Source of the DNA: Alphaproteobacteria bacterium
GTDB lineage: Bacteria > Pseudomonadota > Alphaproteobacteria > Rhizobiales > Hyphomicrobiaceae
Assembly: GCA_019137195.1 (NCBI GenBank)
Contig: JAGVSR010000107.1
Location: 1 to 64,000 of the forward strand
Reading direction: 5' to 3'
Length of the DNA: 64,000 nt
Shown here: piece after piece, positions 1-8,213 of the stretch
Layout: each line of letters starts with the position of its first letter
Numbering within the stretch: the first letter of the stretch is position 1
Notes under the pieces: generated by a model
Databases searched by the model: none
The model's input: only the letters and a program-made list of their open reading frames with translations
Told to the model about the DNA's origin: nothing
Program-made: the position numbers and the translations under genes

Positions 1-200
1 GCTTCCGCCTGCTCGCCGCGCATCAGATGGTTGACGTGAACGCACGACAGCGTACACGAAAACGCTTCGCGTACGTCGTGTAAAATGTAAAGCAGGCACA
101 GTGAATCCGGCCCGCCGGACAGGCCGAGTACGATATGGTCACCCCTTTTGATGAGATCATGCTCCGATATCGTTTTCAGAACTGTGCTTGCTGCATCCAT
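1..200 (-). CDS. tilS: tRNA(Ile)-lysidine synthase, N-terminal part
   Basis: This is the start of a TilS-like enzyme, which attaches lysine to the wobble cytidine of the CAU-anticodon tRNA-Ile using ATP. It runs off the left edge, so only about 66 residues are present. The PP-loop ATP-binding signature SGGPDS lies near residue 30, followed by HVNHLMRGEQAE, a typical TilS stretch. Its ATG is 6 bases after the stop of another minus-strand frame. The residue pattern (LSGGPDSLCLLYIL, HLMRGE) looks like Clostridia rather than Alphaproteobacteria. I count about 54% GC in the first 360 bases, well below the rest of the window. The family assignment is firm. The taxonomic impression is an inference from memory of the family. 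Confidence 0.8.
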   Translation of the reverse strand, partial: MDAASTVLKTISEHDLIKRGDHIVLGLSGGPDSLCLLYILHDVREAFSCTLSCVHVNHLMRGEQAE

Positions 201-206
201 GAATTG

Positions 207-356
207 TTACCCTTTGATCGATGCGGCTATATCCTTCGCCAGATTGCGGAGGGCTTCCCGCCTGTCAGGCCCTGCCGCTGATCGAATCGTTAACACTTCT
301 CCCAGCATGTGCATATCTTTCATCTCTGACAGCATGCCCACTATGCGCCAATCCAT
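207..356 (-). CDS. unrecognised short or 5'-extended frame upstream of tilS
   Basis: A minus-strand frame ends with TAA 6 bases before the tilS start, as expected for an upstream operon partner. From the ATG at 354-356 it would encode 49 residues, beginning MDWRIVGMLSEMKDMHMLG and ending KDIAASIKG. The frame stays open further upstream, but there it passes into the high-GC region that codes on the other strand. It may therefore be the C-terminus of a longer gene cut by a sequence junction. It shares the lower GC of the tilS segment. I do not recognise the family. Confidence 0.35.
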   Translation of the reverse strand: MDWRIVGMLSEMKDMHMLGEVLTIRSAAGPDRREALRNLAKDIAASIKG

Positions 357-376
357 TCTGAGCGCGAGCGCGAGGA

Positions 377-863
377 GTGACCCATGACGTACCGGCTCGA
401 CGTTCTCACTCTCTCACTCTGATCGCGTGGCTCGTGCTGCTCGCCGCGCCCGCCATCGCCGGCACGGCCCAGGATGACGCCGGCACCATCGTTTGCGTGA
501 CCGACAAGTGGGACGAGAAGGAGCAGGAGAAGGGCCACAAGCTCGTCACATCGGCCAACAGGTGCGTGCTCGTTCCGGACGAAGCTGTGGCGGGAATGGT
601 AACCGAGGATTGCACGGGCCAATTACGAGTACATGCCGGACGGAACTTGGAAGGGCACAGGAACCTGCACCGACATTTATCCCGGCGGCTTCAAGGTGTT
701 CGTCAACTGGGAGGAGGGCTCGCACCTCAAGGAGTACACCTACACCAAGACCGGCGGCACCGAAAAATGCGAGGGCGTAAGCGGCGGTGGCACCGACACG
801 TACGAGGCCCTGACCGACACGCTGTCGGCCGGCCGCTACAAGGGCAAGATCGTGATGCCGTAG
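377..863 (+). pseudogene. frameshifted small secreted protein
   Basis: Two frames together read as one small exported protein of about 160 residues. The first, open from GTG at 377, gives a hydrophobic signal peptide ending AIAG, then VCVTDKWDEKEQEKGHKLV and VTEDCTG. Near base 620 coding shifts by one base into a second frame (YEYMPDGTWKGTGTCTD, then GGFKVFVNWEEG) that ends with TAG at 861-863. Another possible start, ATG at 384 behind a GAGGAG Shine-Dalgarno, is in the same frame as the second half. Using it would require two compensating shifts. The four cysteines suggest a disulfide-bonded periplasmic protein. Sequencing error and true decay cannot be told apart here. The family is unknown. 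Confidence 0.55.
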
Positions 864-896
864 CCTTGCGTCACGTGGCTCGACGACGAGGCATGC

Positions 897-1691
897 TCAA
901 CGATCGCGCCTCCGCAGTCCCTCCAGAAACGCCGCCAGGTCGTGTACGAGATGATGCACGTGCTGCGGGAGTATGGTCCACTTGCGCATGGCGAGCTGCG
1001 ACGGGTGGTCGATGTAGGAGGAGTGGACGAGCGCCGTCGTCATGCCGAGGGCGTGTGGAGCCTCGAGGTTGTGCGGCATGTCCTCGAACATGGCGGCGCG
1101 ATCGGCACGCACGTCGTGGAGCTTGAGCATGGTGTCGAAGGCGGCGCGGTCGGGCTTCGGAACGTACTCGCAGGCCGCAATATCGCAAATGTCCTCGAAG
1201 AGATCCAAGATGCCGAGCTTTTCTGCGACGCGCTCGGCGTGGCGGCGCGAGCCGTTGGTGAAGATGAGCTTGCGGCCGTCGAGGGCCTCGATCGCCGCGC
1301 GCAGGCGCGGGCTCTCGGGAACGGCGGAAATATCGATATCATGCACGTAGTCGAGGAACGGGCCCGGTTCCATCTTATGGACGAGCATCAGCCCCGAGAG
1401 CGTGGTGCCGAACTGCCGGTAGTAGCTCTTCTGCAGGTGGCGCGCGTAGGGGAGCGGAACGCCGAGGTACTTGGCGATGAACTCGGCCATGCGGCGGTCG
1501 ACCTCGGCGAACAGATTGCACTCGGCCGGATAGAGCGTGTTGTCGAGATCGAAGATCCACGTCTCGGTGGCCGCGAAATCGCGCGGCGAGGGGTGCGCGA
1601 GAGACGGCACTTTCAATGCAACGTTCTCCTCGGGACCGGAACAGGCCGACGTGCCGGACATCGGCTGGCGCGAGGTGGCTTCTTTGGTCAT
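897..1691 (-). CDS. HAD-superfamily hydrolase, pyrimidine 5'-nucleotidase type
   Basis: A 264-residue cytoplasmic phosphatase. The HAD motifs appear in order: motif I DLDNTLYP (nucleophile Asp), motif II IFTNGS, a lysine in YVPKPDRAAF, and motif IV MFEDMPHNL. This motif set and the length match the SDT1/pyrimidine 5'-nucleotidase group, which dephosphorylates UMP/CMP-like nucleotides. In Hyphomicrobiales such a gene commonly sits near engB and argB, as here. I take ATG at 1691; the next Met (MSGTS) would also serve, because about 40 residues precede motif I. It lies 38 bases downstream of the nitronate monooxygenase gene on the same strand, so the two may be co-transcribed. Confidence 0.85.
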   Translation of the reverse strand: MTKEATSRQPMSGTSACSGPEENVALKVPSLAHPSPRDFAATETWIFDLDNTLYPAECNLFAEVDRRMAEFIAKYLGVPLPYARHLQKSYYRQFGTTLSGLMLVHKMEPGPFLDYVHDIDISAVPESPRLRAAIEALDGRKLIFTNGSRRHAERVAEKLGILDLFEDICDIAACEYVPKPDRAAFDTMLKLHDVRADRAAMFEDMPHNLEAPHALGMTTALVHSSYIDHPSQLAMRKWTILPQHVHHLVHDLAAFLEGLRRRDR

Positions 1692-1729
1692 AACGGCCAG
1701 AAAGCAGGCTTTGAGGGCCGGCGCAAGGT

Positions 1730-2704
1730 TCAGACCGTGAGGCGGGCGCCGTGGGCGAGGCACGCCTCCGCCTCGGCAACCATGTGCGTGACGATCGTGG
1801 CTGCCGGCTCGATGGTGCGGATGAGACCTGCGACCTCGCCGACGAAGGTGTTGCTGTTCACGGGATCGCCGGCGGCCCAGGCGGCGCGATATTTCGCGGC
1901 CTCCTCGTCGGCGACCGCCATCAGCTCCGCCTCGCGGCCGTGCCAGCGCTCGATGTAGGCGTTCCTCAATACGCGCGCGGTGAAGCGCGGCGGCCAGTCG
2001 AGCTTGCGCGCGAGGTCCATGACCTGCGAGCGGACGGTGTCGTCGCCGGTGGCGGCGAGCGCGGCGGCGTGCATCGCTTGCGATACGTTGGCCTCTGTCG
2101 AAGCCCACAGGCGCGAGCCGACAAGGACGCCGTCGGCACCGAGCATGAGGGCTGCGGCGAGCCCGCGCCCGTCGCCGATCCCGCCGGCTGCAAGCAGCAG
2201 CGTGTCGGGCGCGCGGGCGGCGATGAGATCGGCGACCTCCGGGACGAGGGTCAGCGTGGCGCGCTTCTCGCCGTGGCCGCCAGCCTCTGCGCCTTGCGCG
2301 ACGACGATGTCGGCACCGCAGTCGAGTGCATGCGCGGCATCGCGGCGGGTCTGGACCTGGCACATGACCGCCGCGCCCGCGGCCTTGATACTATCGACGA
2401 ACGGCACCGGATCGCCGAAGGAGAGGAACACGGCGGCCGGTTTGCGGGCGAGCACGAGGTGCAGAAGCTCCGGCTGCTTCGCGAGCGACCACGTGATGAA
2501 GCCGCAACCAATGCGCGCGCTGCCGGCGGCAGCGAGCTCGCGGGTCAGCCAGTCCTTGTCGCCGTAGCCTCCACCGATGAGGCCGAGGCCGCCCGCCGCG
2601 GTCACAGCCGCAGCGAGCCGGCCGCCGGCGGCGAATGCCATGGGGGCCGAGACGATGGGATGGGCGAGGCCGAGCCGTTGCGTCAGCCGGGTCGTGAGGG
2701 CCAT
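1730..2704 (-). CDS. nitronate monooxygenase family FMN protein
   Basis: A 324-residue TIM-barrel flavoprotein. Family marks are the N-terminal PIVSAPMAFAAGG, the central AGGHG carrying the catalytic histidine, and the FMN-phosphate-binding AAGGIGDGRG followed by LGADGVLVGSRL. Enzymes of this family oxidise alkyl nitronates to carbonyl compounds and nitrite. Some members act instead as enoyl reductases or 2-oxoacid-linked oxidoreductases, so the substrate stays open. The ATG at 2704 (MALTTRL) is preferred over an upstream extension because homologous barrels start just before PIVSAPM. It probably forms a unit with the HAD gene and is divergent from the PfkB kinase. Confidence 0.88.
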   Translation of the reverse strand: MALTTRLTQRLGLAHPIVSAPMAFAAGGRLAAAVTAAGGLGLIGGGYGDKDWLTRELAAAGSARIGCGFITWSLAKQPELLHLVLARKPAAVFLSFGDPVPFVDSIKAAGAAVMCQVQTRRDAAHALDCGADIVVAQGAEAGGHGEKRATLTLVPEVADLIAARAPDTLLLAAGGIGDGRGLAAALMLGADGVLVGSRLWASTEANVSQAMHAAALAATGDDTVRSQVMDLARKLDWPPRFTARVLRNAYIERWHGREAELMAVADEEAAKYRAAWAAGDPVNSNTFVGEVAGLIRTIEPAATIVTHMVAEAEACLAHGARLTV

Positions 2705-2838
2705 GGTTGTCTCCGCCCAGGTTTTCTTTATGAGACGTGAGTTGTGGCCGAGAATGGGCGCGGCGTCGAGATTTCCGGGCGGCCCACACAAGACTGTGAA
2801 ATGCAGTGCGCGACGATCCGGCCTTTGCGAGGGACCCC

Positions 2839-3741
2839 ATGGCGCCACGCTCGATCATCGCTGTCGGACATTCGGCCCTCGACTTCGTCTACCGCATCGA
2901 GGCGTTCCCGGTGGCACCGACAAAACTGCGGGCGATCGAGCATATCGCGAGCGGCGGGGGCATGGCGGCGAATGCGGCGGTGACGGTGGCGCGGCTCGGG
3001 GGCAGCGTGGGGCTGTGGAGCCGGATCGGGGACGACGAGGCGGGCGCAATCATACGCGGGCAGCTCGTGCGCGAGGGCGTCGACGTGGTGCATGTGCGTG
3101 CGTATGTCGGGCGGCGCTCGCCGACGGCGGCGGTGATCGTCGATGCCAAGGGAGAGCGCCTCATCGTCTCGGAGGACGACCACGAGCTGCCACTCGATGC
3201 GTCGTGGCTGCCGCTCGAGGCCGTTGCGGAGGCACGTGTGGTGATGAGCGATCTCACATGGCTTGAGGCGACCGAGGCGGCGTTCCGGGCGGCGCGAGCG
3301 GCGGGCGTGACGACCTTGCTCGACGTCGATCTCGGCAGCGGGGTGCTGATCCCGAAGGTGATCGGGCTCACCGACTATGCGATCTTCTCGGCGCCGGCAC
3401 TCGAGCGCTTCGTGGAAGGTGCGGACGACGAGGCGCGGCTCCAGCGGCTGATCGGGCTCGGCGTGAGGCATGCTGGCGTGACGATGGGCGGGCGCGGCTA
3501 CCGGTGGATCAATCGAAATGGCGGCGCCGGGCAGCAGCCGGCGTTTCCGGTTGCGCCGGTGGACACGACGGGGGCCGGCGACGCCTTCCATGGGGCGTTT
3601 GCGTGGGCCTTGTCGGAAGGCAACGACGAGGCTGTGTGCGCGCGCATCGCATCGGCGGCGGCGGCTCTGTCCTGCCGGCGCCTCGGCGCGCGAGCCGCTC
3701 TGCCGACACGCGAGGAGGTCGAGGAGTTCGCGGGCTCTTGA
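2839..3741 (+). CDS. PfkB-family carbohydrate kinase
   Basis: A 300-residue ribokinase-like sugar kinase. The N-terminus has the sugar-binding GGGMAANAAV motif with a Gly-rich hinge. The C-terminal signature DTTGAGDAFHGAFAWAL carries the catalytic Asp and the anion hole. The ATP-side GVTMGGRGYRW is also seen. The likely reaction is ATP-dependent phosphorylation of a sugar or sugar acid; the substrate cannot be told from sequence. I start at ATG 2839 (MAPRSIIAVGHSALDF) rather than an in-frame GTG at 2806, because the family begins a few residues before the first beta strand. It stands alone and converges on argB. Confidence 0.87.
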   Translation: MAPRSIIAVGHSALDFVYRIEAFPVAPTKLRAIEHIASGGGMAANAAVTVARLGGSVGLWSRIGDDEAGAIIRGQLVREGVDVVHVRAYVGRRSPTAAVIVDAKGERLIVSEDDHELPLDASWLPLEAVAEARVVMSDLTWLEATEAAFRAARAAGVTTLLDVDLGSGVLIPKVIGLTDYAIFSAPALERFVEGADDEARLQRLIGLGVRHAGVTMGGRGYRWINRNGGAGQQPAFPVAPVDTTGAGDAFHGAFAWALSEGNDEAVCARIASAAAALSCRRLGARAALPTREEVEEFAGS

Positions 3742-3758
3742 GCGACGCGTGGCGAGTG

Positions 3759-3849
3759 GCCACTTGCCGTTTGCCCTGGGCGCTGCCTCGCTCCCCGACC
3801 GGGCGCGGGAGGCAGCTTCCCCGCGGCTGACGCGTCGCCACTTGCCGTT
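3759..3849. repeat. 13-bp direct repeat pair between converging genes
   Basis: GCCACTTGCCGTT occurs at 3759-3771 and again at 3837-3849. Each copy is preceded by a GACGCGT block, although the first has extra bases between. Between the copies is the imperfect hairpin listed separately. Too few copies are present to name an element. Confidence 0.45.
3782..3820 (+). terminator. possible hairpin terminator between PfkB kinase and argB
   Basis: GCTGCCTC (3782-3789) pairs with GAGGCAGC (3809-3816), with further GC pairing inside the loop. Only TTCC follows. It lies just after the PfkB stop, between converging genes. The weak T tract keeps confidence low. Confidence 0.3.
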
Positions 3850-3880
3850 CACAGCCTCAGAATCTTACGTCCCGGGGCGC

Positions 3881-4819
3881 TCACACCTTGGCCTTCCCCT
3901 TCGGCTTTCTCCGTCCGACCAGGGTACCGGCGCCGTGGTCGGTCAGGAGCTCGAGAAGGACGGAGTGGGAGACGCGGCCGTTGATGATGACGACGGCCTC
4001 GACGCCGGCTTCGACGACCTCGATGCAGCCTTCGATCTTCGGGATCATGCCGCCCGAGATGGTTCCGTCGCGAATGAGCGCCCGCGCCTCCTCGATGGTC
4101 AGCTCCTCGATGAGCTTCTTGTCCTTGTCGAGCACGCCCTCGACGTCGGTGAGGAGCAGCAGGCGCTTGGCCTGCATGCGGGCGGCGAGGGCGGAGGCGA
4201 AGCTGTCGGCGTTGATGTTCAAGGTCTCGCCGTCGCGGCTGATGCCGACCGGGGCGATGACCGGGATCAGGTCGGACTTCGAGATGACGTCGACGATGTG
4301 CGGGTTGACCTCCAGCGGATCGCCCACAAAACCGATGTCCACGGGTCCCATGATGTTCGTCTTGGGGTCCGGCATCTCGGTGATCTTCTTGGCGATCATC
4401 AGGTTGGCATCCTTGCCGCAGATGCCGACCGCCTTGCCGCCCTGGCGATTGATGGCCGAGACGATGTCCTTGTTGATGAGGCCGGCGAGCACCATCTCGA
4501 CCACCTCGACAGTGGCCTTGTCGGTGACGCGCAGGCCATGCACGAAGTCGGACTTCAGGTCGAGCCGCTTCAACATATTGGCGATCTGCGGACCGCCGCC
4601 GTGGACGACGATCGGGTTCACGCCGGACTGCTTCAGGTAGACGATATCCTGAGCGAAGGCGTCGGCGAGTGCCGTGTCGCCCATGGCGTGGCCGCCGAAC
4701 TTGATGACGACCGTCTCCTCGTCGTAGCGCAGCATGTTCGGCAGCGCCTCGGCGAGGATGCGCGCCTGATCGTGGGCCGAGACCCGGCTCGGCGCGAAAT
4801 TTTGAGCCTTTTCTGACAT
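3881..4819 (-). CDS. argB: acetylglutamate kinase
   Basis: ArgB phosphorylates N-acetylglutamate with ATP, the second step of arginine synthesis. The 312-residue protein has all family marks: [12 protein letters not shown] near residue 38, VVHGGGPQI, the acetylglutamate-binding HGLRVTD and [18 protein letters not shown] and DVEGVLDKD. The N-terminal helix before the kinase core and the length fit the arginine-inhibited hexameric form (family knowledge). The ATG at 4819 gives a natural start ([13 protein letters not shown]). In related genomes argB directly follows engB. Here the Clp_N-domain gene on the opposite strand lies between them. Confidence 0.96.
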   Translation of the reverse strand: MSEKAQNFAPSRVSAHDQARILAEALPNMLRYDEETVVIKFGGHAMGDTALADAFAQDIVYLKQSGVNPIVVHGGGPQIANMLKRLDLKSDFVHGLRVTDKATVEVVEMVLAGLINKDIVSAINRQGGKAVGICGKDANLMIAKKITEMPDPKTNIMGPVDIGFVGDPLEVNPHIVDVISKSDLIPVIAPVGISRDGETLNINADSFASALAARMQAKRLLLLTDVEGVLDKDKKLIEELTIEEARALIRDGTISGGMIPKIEGCIEVVEAGVEAVVIINGRVSHSVLLELLTDHGAGTLVGRRKPKGKAKV

Positions 4820-5074
4820 TTCACTCGCCCCGTCGGCAGCCTCGGCCCGATCGCAGGCCGTTCGCGGACGTGTTATACCGGACGCGTGCCGGGGAACAAC
4901 GGTGATTCCCTCATTGCCTCAAAGCTATGCAGGACGCGCAACACGGCTTCGCTGGCTGTTGCAGTCGGAGACCGAATTCAGCCATAGGTCCCGTGGTAAG
5001 GAGTAGGACCGATTCACGGTGCAGGCCCCTGCCGGAGCAGGGCATGACGACGCCTGAAGGGTGCGGGTTCTCAA

Positions 5075-7030
5075 ATGGTTGTCGACGAGCTGGGCCGGAT
5101 TCCAATGTCGCCTTTCCTGAAGGCGACACTCGCGCGCGCGACCGACTACGCGGCCCAGCAGACGCATCGCGAGGTGACGCTCGAGCATCTCCTGCTCGCG
5201 CTCGCGGAGGACCCCGACGCCGGGCCTGTTCTCAAGCTCTCGAACGTCGAGATCGGCCGCCTGATGAGCGACGTGTCGGGATATCTGGGGCTGCTCGACG
5301 ACCGGGTCGAGCCGGGCCATGGCCAGCCGGCCGGCAGCATTTCGGGCGACTTGAAACGAATCCTGGAGGCGGCCGCAGCCGCAGCCCAACAGGGCCGGCG
5401 GCGTGAGATCAACGGCGCCATCGTGCTCGCGGCCATCGTCGGCGACGGCAGGACTCCGTCGGCGCACATGCTGCGGTCGCAGGGACTGACATTCGAGGCT
5501 GCGATCCGGGCGCTGCAGCGCATGGCGGCGCAGGGTCCGGCATCGCCGCACGGCTCGGCTCAAGCACAACTGCCGGCTCCTCCTTCCGAAGCGAGGCCGG
5601 GCGATGGCCAGCAGCGGGCGTTGCCGCCTCGAGCCACGACCGCCGACGACCTTCTGGCTTCGGCGCGGGAGCGGGTGCGGACGCGGGGCCTCGAGCCGGC
5701 CGCTGTAACCCCCGCGGGCGAGAGGCCGATGGCGGTGCCCGGCTCGCCGTCGCTCGAGCCGATGGCGCCGAGCGGCGGGCTGGGCACGGCGGCAGAGGAG
5801 CTCACCCGGCCGTCGGTGCATCCGGCGCCGGACCTCAGAGCCCAGCCGTTTCCGTCGGCGGCTCCGGCCGCTCAGTCAGCACCACAACCGGCTGGGCCGG
5901 GTCCCGGCCTGTCGCTCGACGACGCGGTCGCGACGATCCGGCGTGATCGCGCCGAGGCGACGGCCGGCACGATGCCGGCAGCCCAGCCGGCGTCGCTTCC
6001 GGCGCCCCTTCCGTCGTCGGCTGTGACGCCGCAATGGGAACCCGTGTCGAGGCCCGGTCCGCATCCGGCGCCTCATCCGGCGCCGCTCCCAGGAGCTGGC
6101 GCTTCGTTTCCGCCGCCGCAGGCGGCGCCTCCTCCGGGTCCAGGGTCACAATCGGCGGCTCCGCCGTCCTGGATGCCCGCTCCCGCTCCCAATGCTCCGC
6201 CGGCGGGCGTGCCACCGATGGGACGCGCTCCGGCGCCGATGCAGCCGACACCACGGCCCGCGCTTCCAGCCGGAGCGCCTGCGCGTCCGGCCCCGCCGCC
6301 GCCGTGGCAATACGGGGCCCCGGATCAGCGGCAAGGATTTCCGGATCGTGGCGGACATCCTCCCTACCCGCAGCACGACGAGGCGCTCGCGCGTCTCGAT
6401 GCCCGGCGGCCGCCGCCATCAGGCCCAATGCCCGGACAAGGGGCGGCGCGTGCGCCGGCCGAGGGTCAAGCAGGTCCCGCGCGTCCGGCGATCGAGCCCG
6501 GCCAGTTGCACGAGACGCTGCCGCGCAAGATGCGCGTCGGCGTTGCGGTCGCGTGCGAGGTCCTGATTGCACGCGCCGAGGTCAAGAACGTCGCCGAACG
6601 GCTGCAGGCAGGCGGCGCAGCGTACCGTCACGAGATCAGCGTAACGCGGGCCATGACCGTGCGGCTCCGAGCGCCTGACGGCGGCTTCATCATCGAGACC
6701 ACGTCGCCCGAGACGCAGTGGATCGAGAACATCCTCAATCTCGCAGAGGGCGACTCTGCGCGCTGGCGATGGATGGTCACGGCGCGCGAGCGCGGCAAGA
6801 AGCGGCTGCAGCTCGTGGTTTCGGCGCGCACGGTCGATGGCGAGGGGCTCACGGCCGAGACGGCGCTCCCCGACAAGATCATCGACGTCAAGGTCAGCAT
6901 CAACTACGGCGAGACGGCAAAGCGCTGGGCGGGGTGGATCACGGCGGCCGTGCTCGGCGGCGTGCTGGCGCGTTTCGGCGACACTGCCTACGAGGTCGTC
7001 AACTCGCTGATGTCGCGCTCGGGTGGGTGA
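5075..7030 (+). CDS. Clp_N-domain, proline-rich, C-terminally membrane-anchored protein
   Basis: A 651-residue protein of unusual build. Residues about 11-150 form a Clp repeat (Clp_N) domain: FLKATLARATDYAAQQTHRE, then TLEHLLLALAEDPD and INGAIVLAAIVGDGRTP. In ClpA/B/C this domain binds adaptors and substrates, but no AAA+ ATPase follows here. Residues about 165-490 are Pro/Ala-rich and probably disordered. Residues about 495-615 form a compact domain of unknown family (PRKMRVGVAVACEVLIARAE, ALPDKIIDVKVSINYGE). A hydrophobic segment at about 618-634 (WAGWITAAVLGGVLARF) suggests a tail anchor. ATG 5105 (MSPFLKATL) is an equally plausible start. It could be a membrane-tethered substrate-recognition or scaffold protein, but that is inference. 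Confidence 0.75.
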   Translation: MVVDELGRIPMSPFLKATLARATDYAAQQTHREVTLEHLLLALAEDPDAGPVLKLSNVEIGRLMSDVSGYLGLLDDRVEPGHGQPAGSISGDLKRILEAAAAAAQQGRRREINGAIVLAAIVGDGRTPSAHMLRSQGLTFEAAIRALQRMAAQGPASPHGSAQAQLPAPPSEARPGDGQQRALPPRATTADDLLASARERVRTRGLEPAAVTPAGERPMAVPGSPSLEPMAPSGGLGTAAEELTRPSVHPAPDLRAQPFPSAAPAAQSAPQPAGPGPGLSLDDAVATIRRDRAEATAGTMPAAQPASLPAPLPSSAVTPQWEPVSRPGPHPAPHPAPLPGAGASFPPPQAAPPPGPGSQSAAPPSWMPAPAPNAPPAGVPPMGRAPAPMQPTPRPALPAGAPARPAPPPPWQYGAPDQRQGFPDRGGHPPYPQHDEALARLDARRPPPSGPMPGQGAARAPAEGQAGPARPAIEPGQLHETLPRKMRVGVAVACEVLIARAEVKNVAERLQAGGAAYRHEISVTRAMTVRLRAPDGGFIIETTSPETQWIENILNLAEGDSARWRWMVTARERGKKRLQLVVSARTVDGEGLTAETALPDKIIDVKVSINYGETAKRWAGWITAAVLGGVLARFGDTAYEVVNSLMSRSGG

Positions 7031-7369
7031 CCCTTCCACGGCTGGTCCGACCGTGTGATCGGCGCACGTGGTCCGCGGGTCTGTGGCCGGCGGTCCGGAA
7101 CTGAGTCTCCATTGCGCGCCGCTGCCCCTCGCGCGACGAGCCAAGCAAAGCGAGCCAGGATCGGTGGCGCTCGGCAGCACCAGGCGGCCGCCTGGTGTCG
7201 GCATTGTGTCCGGGCCCGCTTGCACGCCGCGCGATCGCCTCCCGGGTGCGGCTCTGGATCGACGGCATGGCCCGGCAGCCCGTCCGTGCCGGGCTCCTCG
7301 GGCGGTCGCCGGCATGGCCCGGCAATTCGGTTGGTGCCGATCGGGTCCTGCCAGGCCCTGCGCCGAGGG
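7031..7369. other. gap between converging genes with a 14-bp direct repeat
   Basis: This 339-base stretch separates the Clp_N-domain gene and engB, which converge. GGCATGGCCCGGCA occurs at 7264-7277 and 7311-7324, with self-complementary GC-rich bases nearby. I see no convincing gene and no T-tailed terminator. Confidence 0.5.
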
Positions 7370-8035
7370 TCACGCCTCGCTTGGCGCGCGGTCGGAGACG
7401 ATGCGGGCGAGGGTGGCGCGCACGTCGTCGAGACCTGCGCCGGTCTCGCTCGAGGTCGGCAGGACATCCGGGAAGGCCGCGGGATGCTTCCTGAGGTCGG
7501 CCGTGGTCGCGCTCACCAGCGCGGCGAGCGCCCCGTCGCTGATCTTGTCGGCCTTGGTCAGCACCACCTGATAGGCGACCGCGGCCTCGGAAAGCATCTT
7601 CATGATCTCGCGGTCGTTGGCCTTGAGGCCGTGGCGGGCATCGATCAGGAGCATCACGCGGGCGAGGTTGGGCCGTCCGCAGAGGTACTCGCGGATGAGG
7701 CGGTTCCACTGGTCGACCTTGGCTTTCGGCGCCTCTGCAAAGCCGTAACCCGGAAGGTCGACCAGAAAGAACGACGACGAGGGCGGCTCGAAGAAGTTGA
7801 GCTCCTGGGTGCGGCCCGGGGTATTCGAGGCGCGGGCGAGGCCGTGACGGCGCACGAGCGCATTGATGAGCGAGCTCTTGCCGACGTTGGAGCGGCCGGC
7901 AATGGCGATCTCCGGCCGGTCGGCGGGAGGCAGGTGCTCGAGGGAGACGACGCCCTTCACGAAGCGCCACTCGCCTCGGAAGAGGCGCTCGCCCGTCTCG
8001 AAATCGGCCTCCGTCAGCTTGGCGTCGTCGGTCAT
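7370..8035 (-). CDS. engB: ribosome biogenesis GTP-binding protein
   Basis: EngB (YihA/YsxC) is a small cytoplasmic GTPase needed for assembly of the large ribosomal subunit. The 221-residue protein shows G1 GRSNVGKSS, a Thr-containing switch segment (SNTPGRTQELNFF), G3 DLPGYGFAEAP, G4 TKADKI and the G5-like SSETGAG. The ATG at 8035 (MTDDAKLTEADF) is preferred to a longer open frame, because the extension would be translated repeat-like intergenic DNA. It is the distal gene of the rpmH-rnpA-yidC-engB unit, 178 bases after yidC. Confidence 0.95.
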   Translation of the reverse strand: MTDDAKLTEADFETGERLFRGEWRFVKGVVSLEHLPPADRPEIAIAGRSNVGKSSLINALVRRHGLARASNTPGRTQELNFFEPPSSSFFLVDLPGYGFAEAPKAKVDQWNRLIREYLCGRPNLARVMLLIDARHGLKANDREIMKMLSEAAVAYQVVLTKADKISDGALAALVSATTADLRKHPAAFPDVLPTSSETGAGLDDVRATLARIVSDRAPSEA

Positions 8036-8078
8036 CGGGCACGCTCTTCCAGGGTATCGGATCCGGGTCACTCGCTTT

Positions 8079-8104
8079 GACCCTCTCTCCGGCGGGAGAG
8101 GGAC
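8079..8104. repeat. REP-like palindrome in the yidC-engB gap
   Basis: CCCTCTC (8081-8087) and GAGAGGG (8096-8102) form an inverted repeat with a GC-rich centre. It resembles other CCCTCTCC...GGGAGAGGG elements in this window. It lies inside the operon, between two cotranscribed genes, so it may affect mRNA stability (inference). Confidence 0.5.
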
Positions 8105-8213
8105 CTCGGCCGGCGTCTCTTCTGCAATCGAGAGCAAACCGCGAGCGCGGAGGTTCCTCATCCCCTGGCAAGAGGGTTGGAGCGGGGGCGAGCCTGCGCT
8201 CGCCCGCTGCCAG

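Noticed and set aside
1692-2363. N-terminal extension of the HAD protein to almost 490 residues
   Set aside because: The extension is antisense to the nitronate monooxygenase gene and is Arg/Pro-rich noise. The HAD fold starts after 1691.
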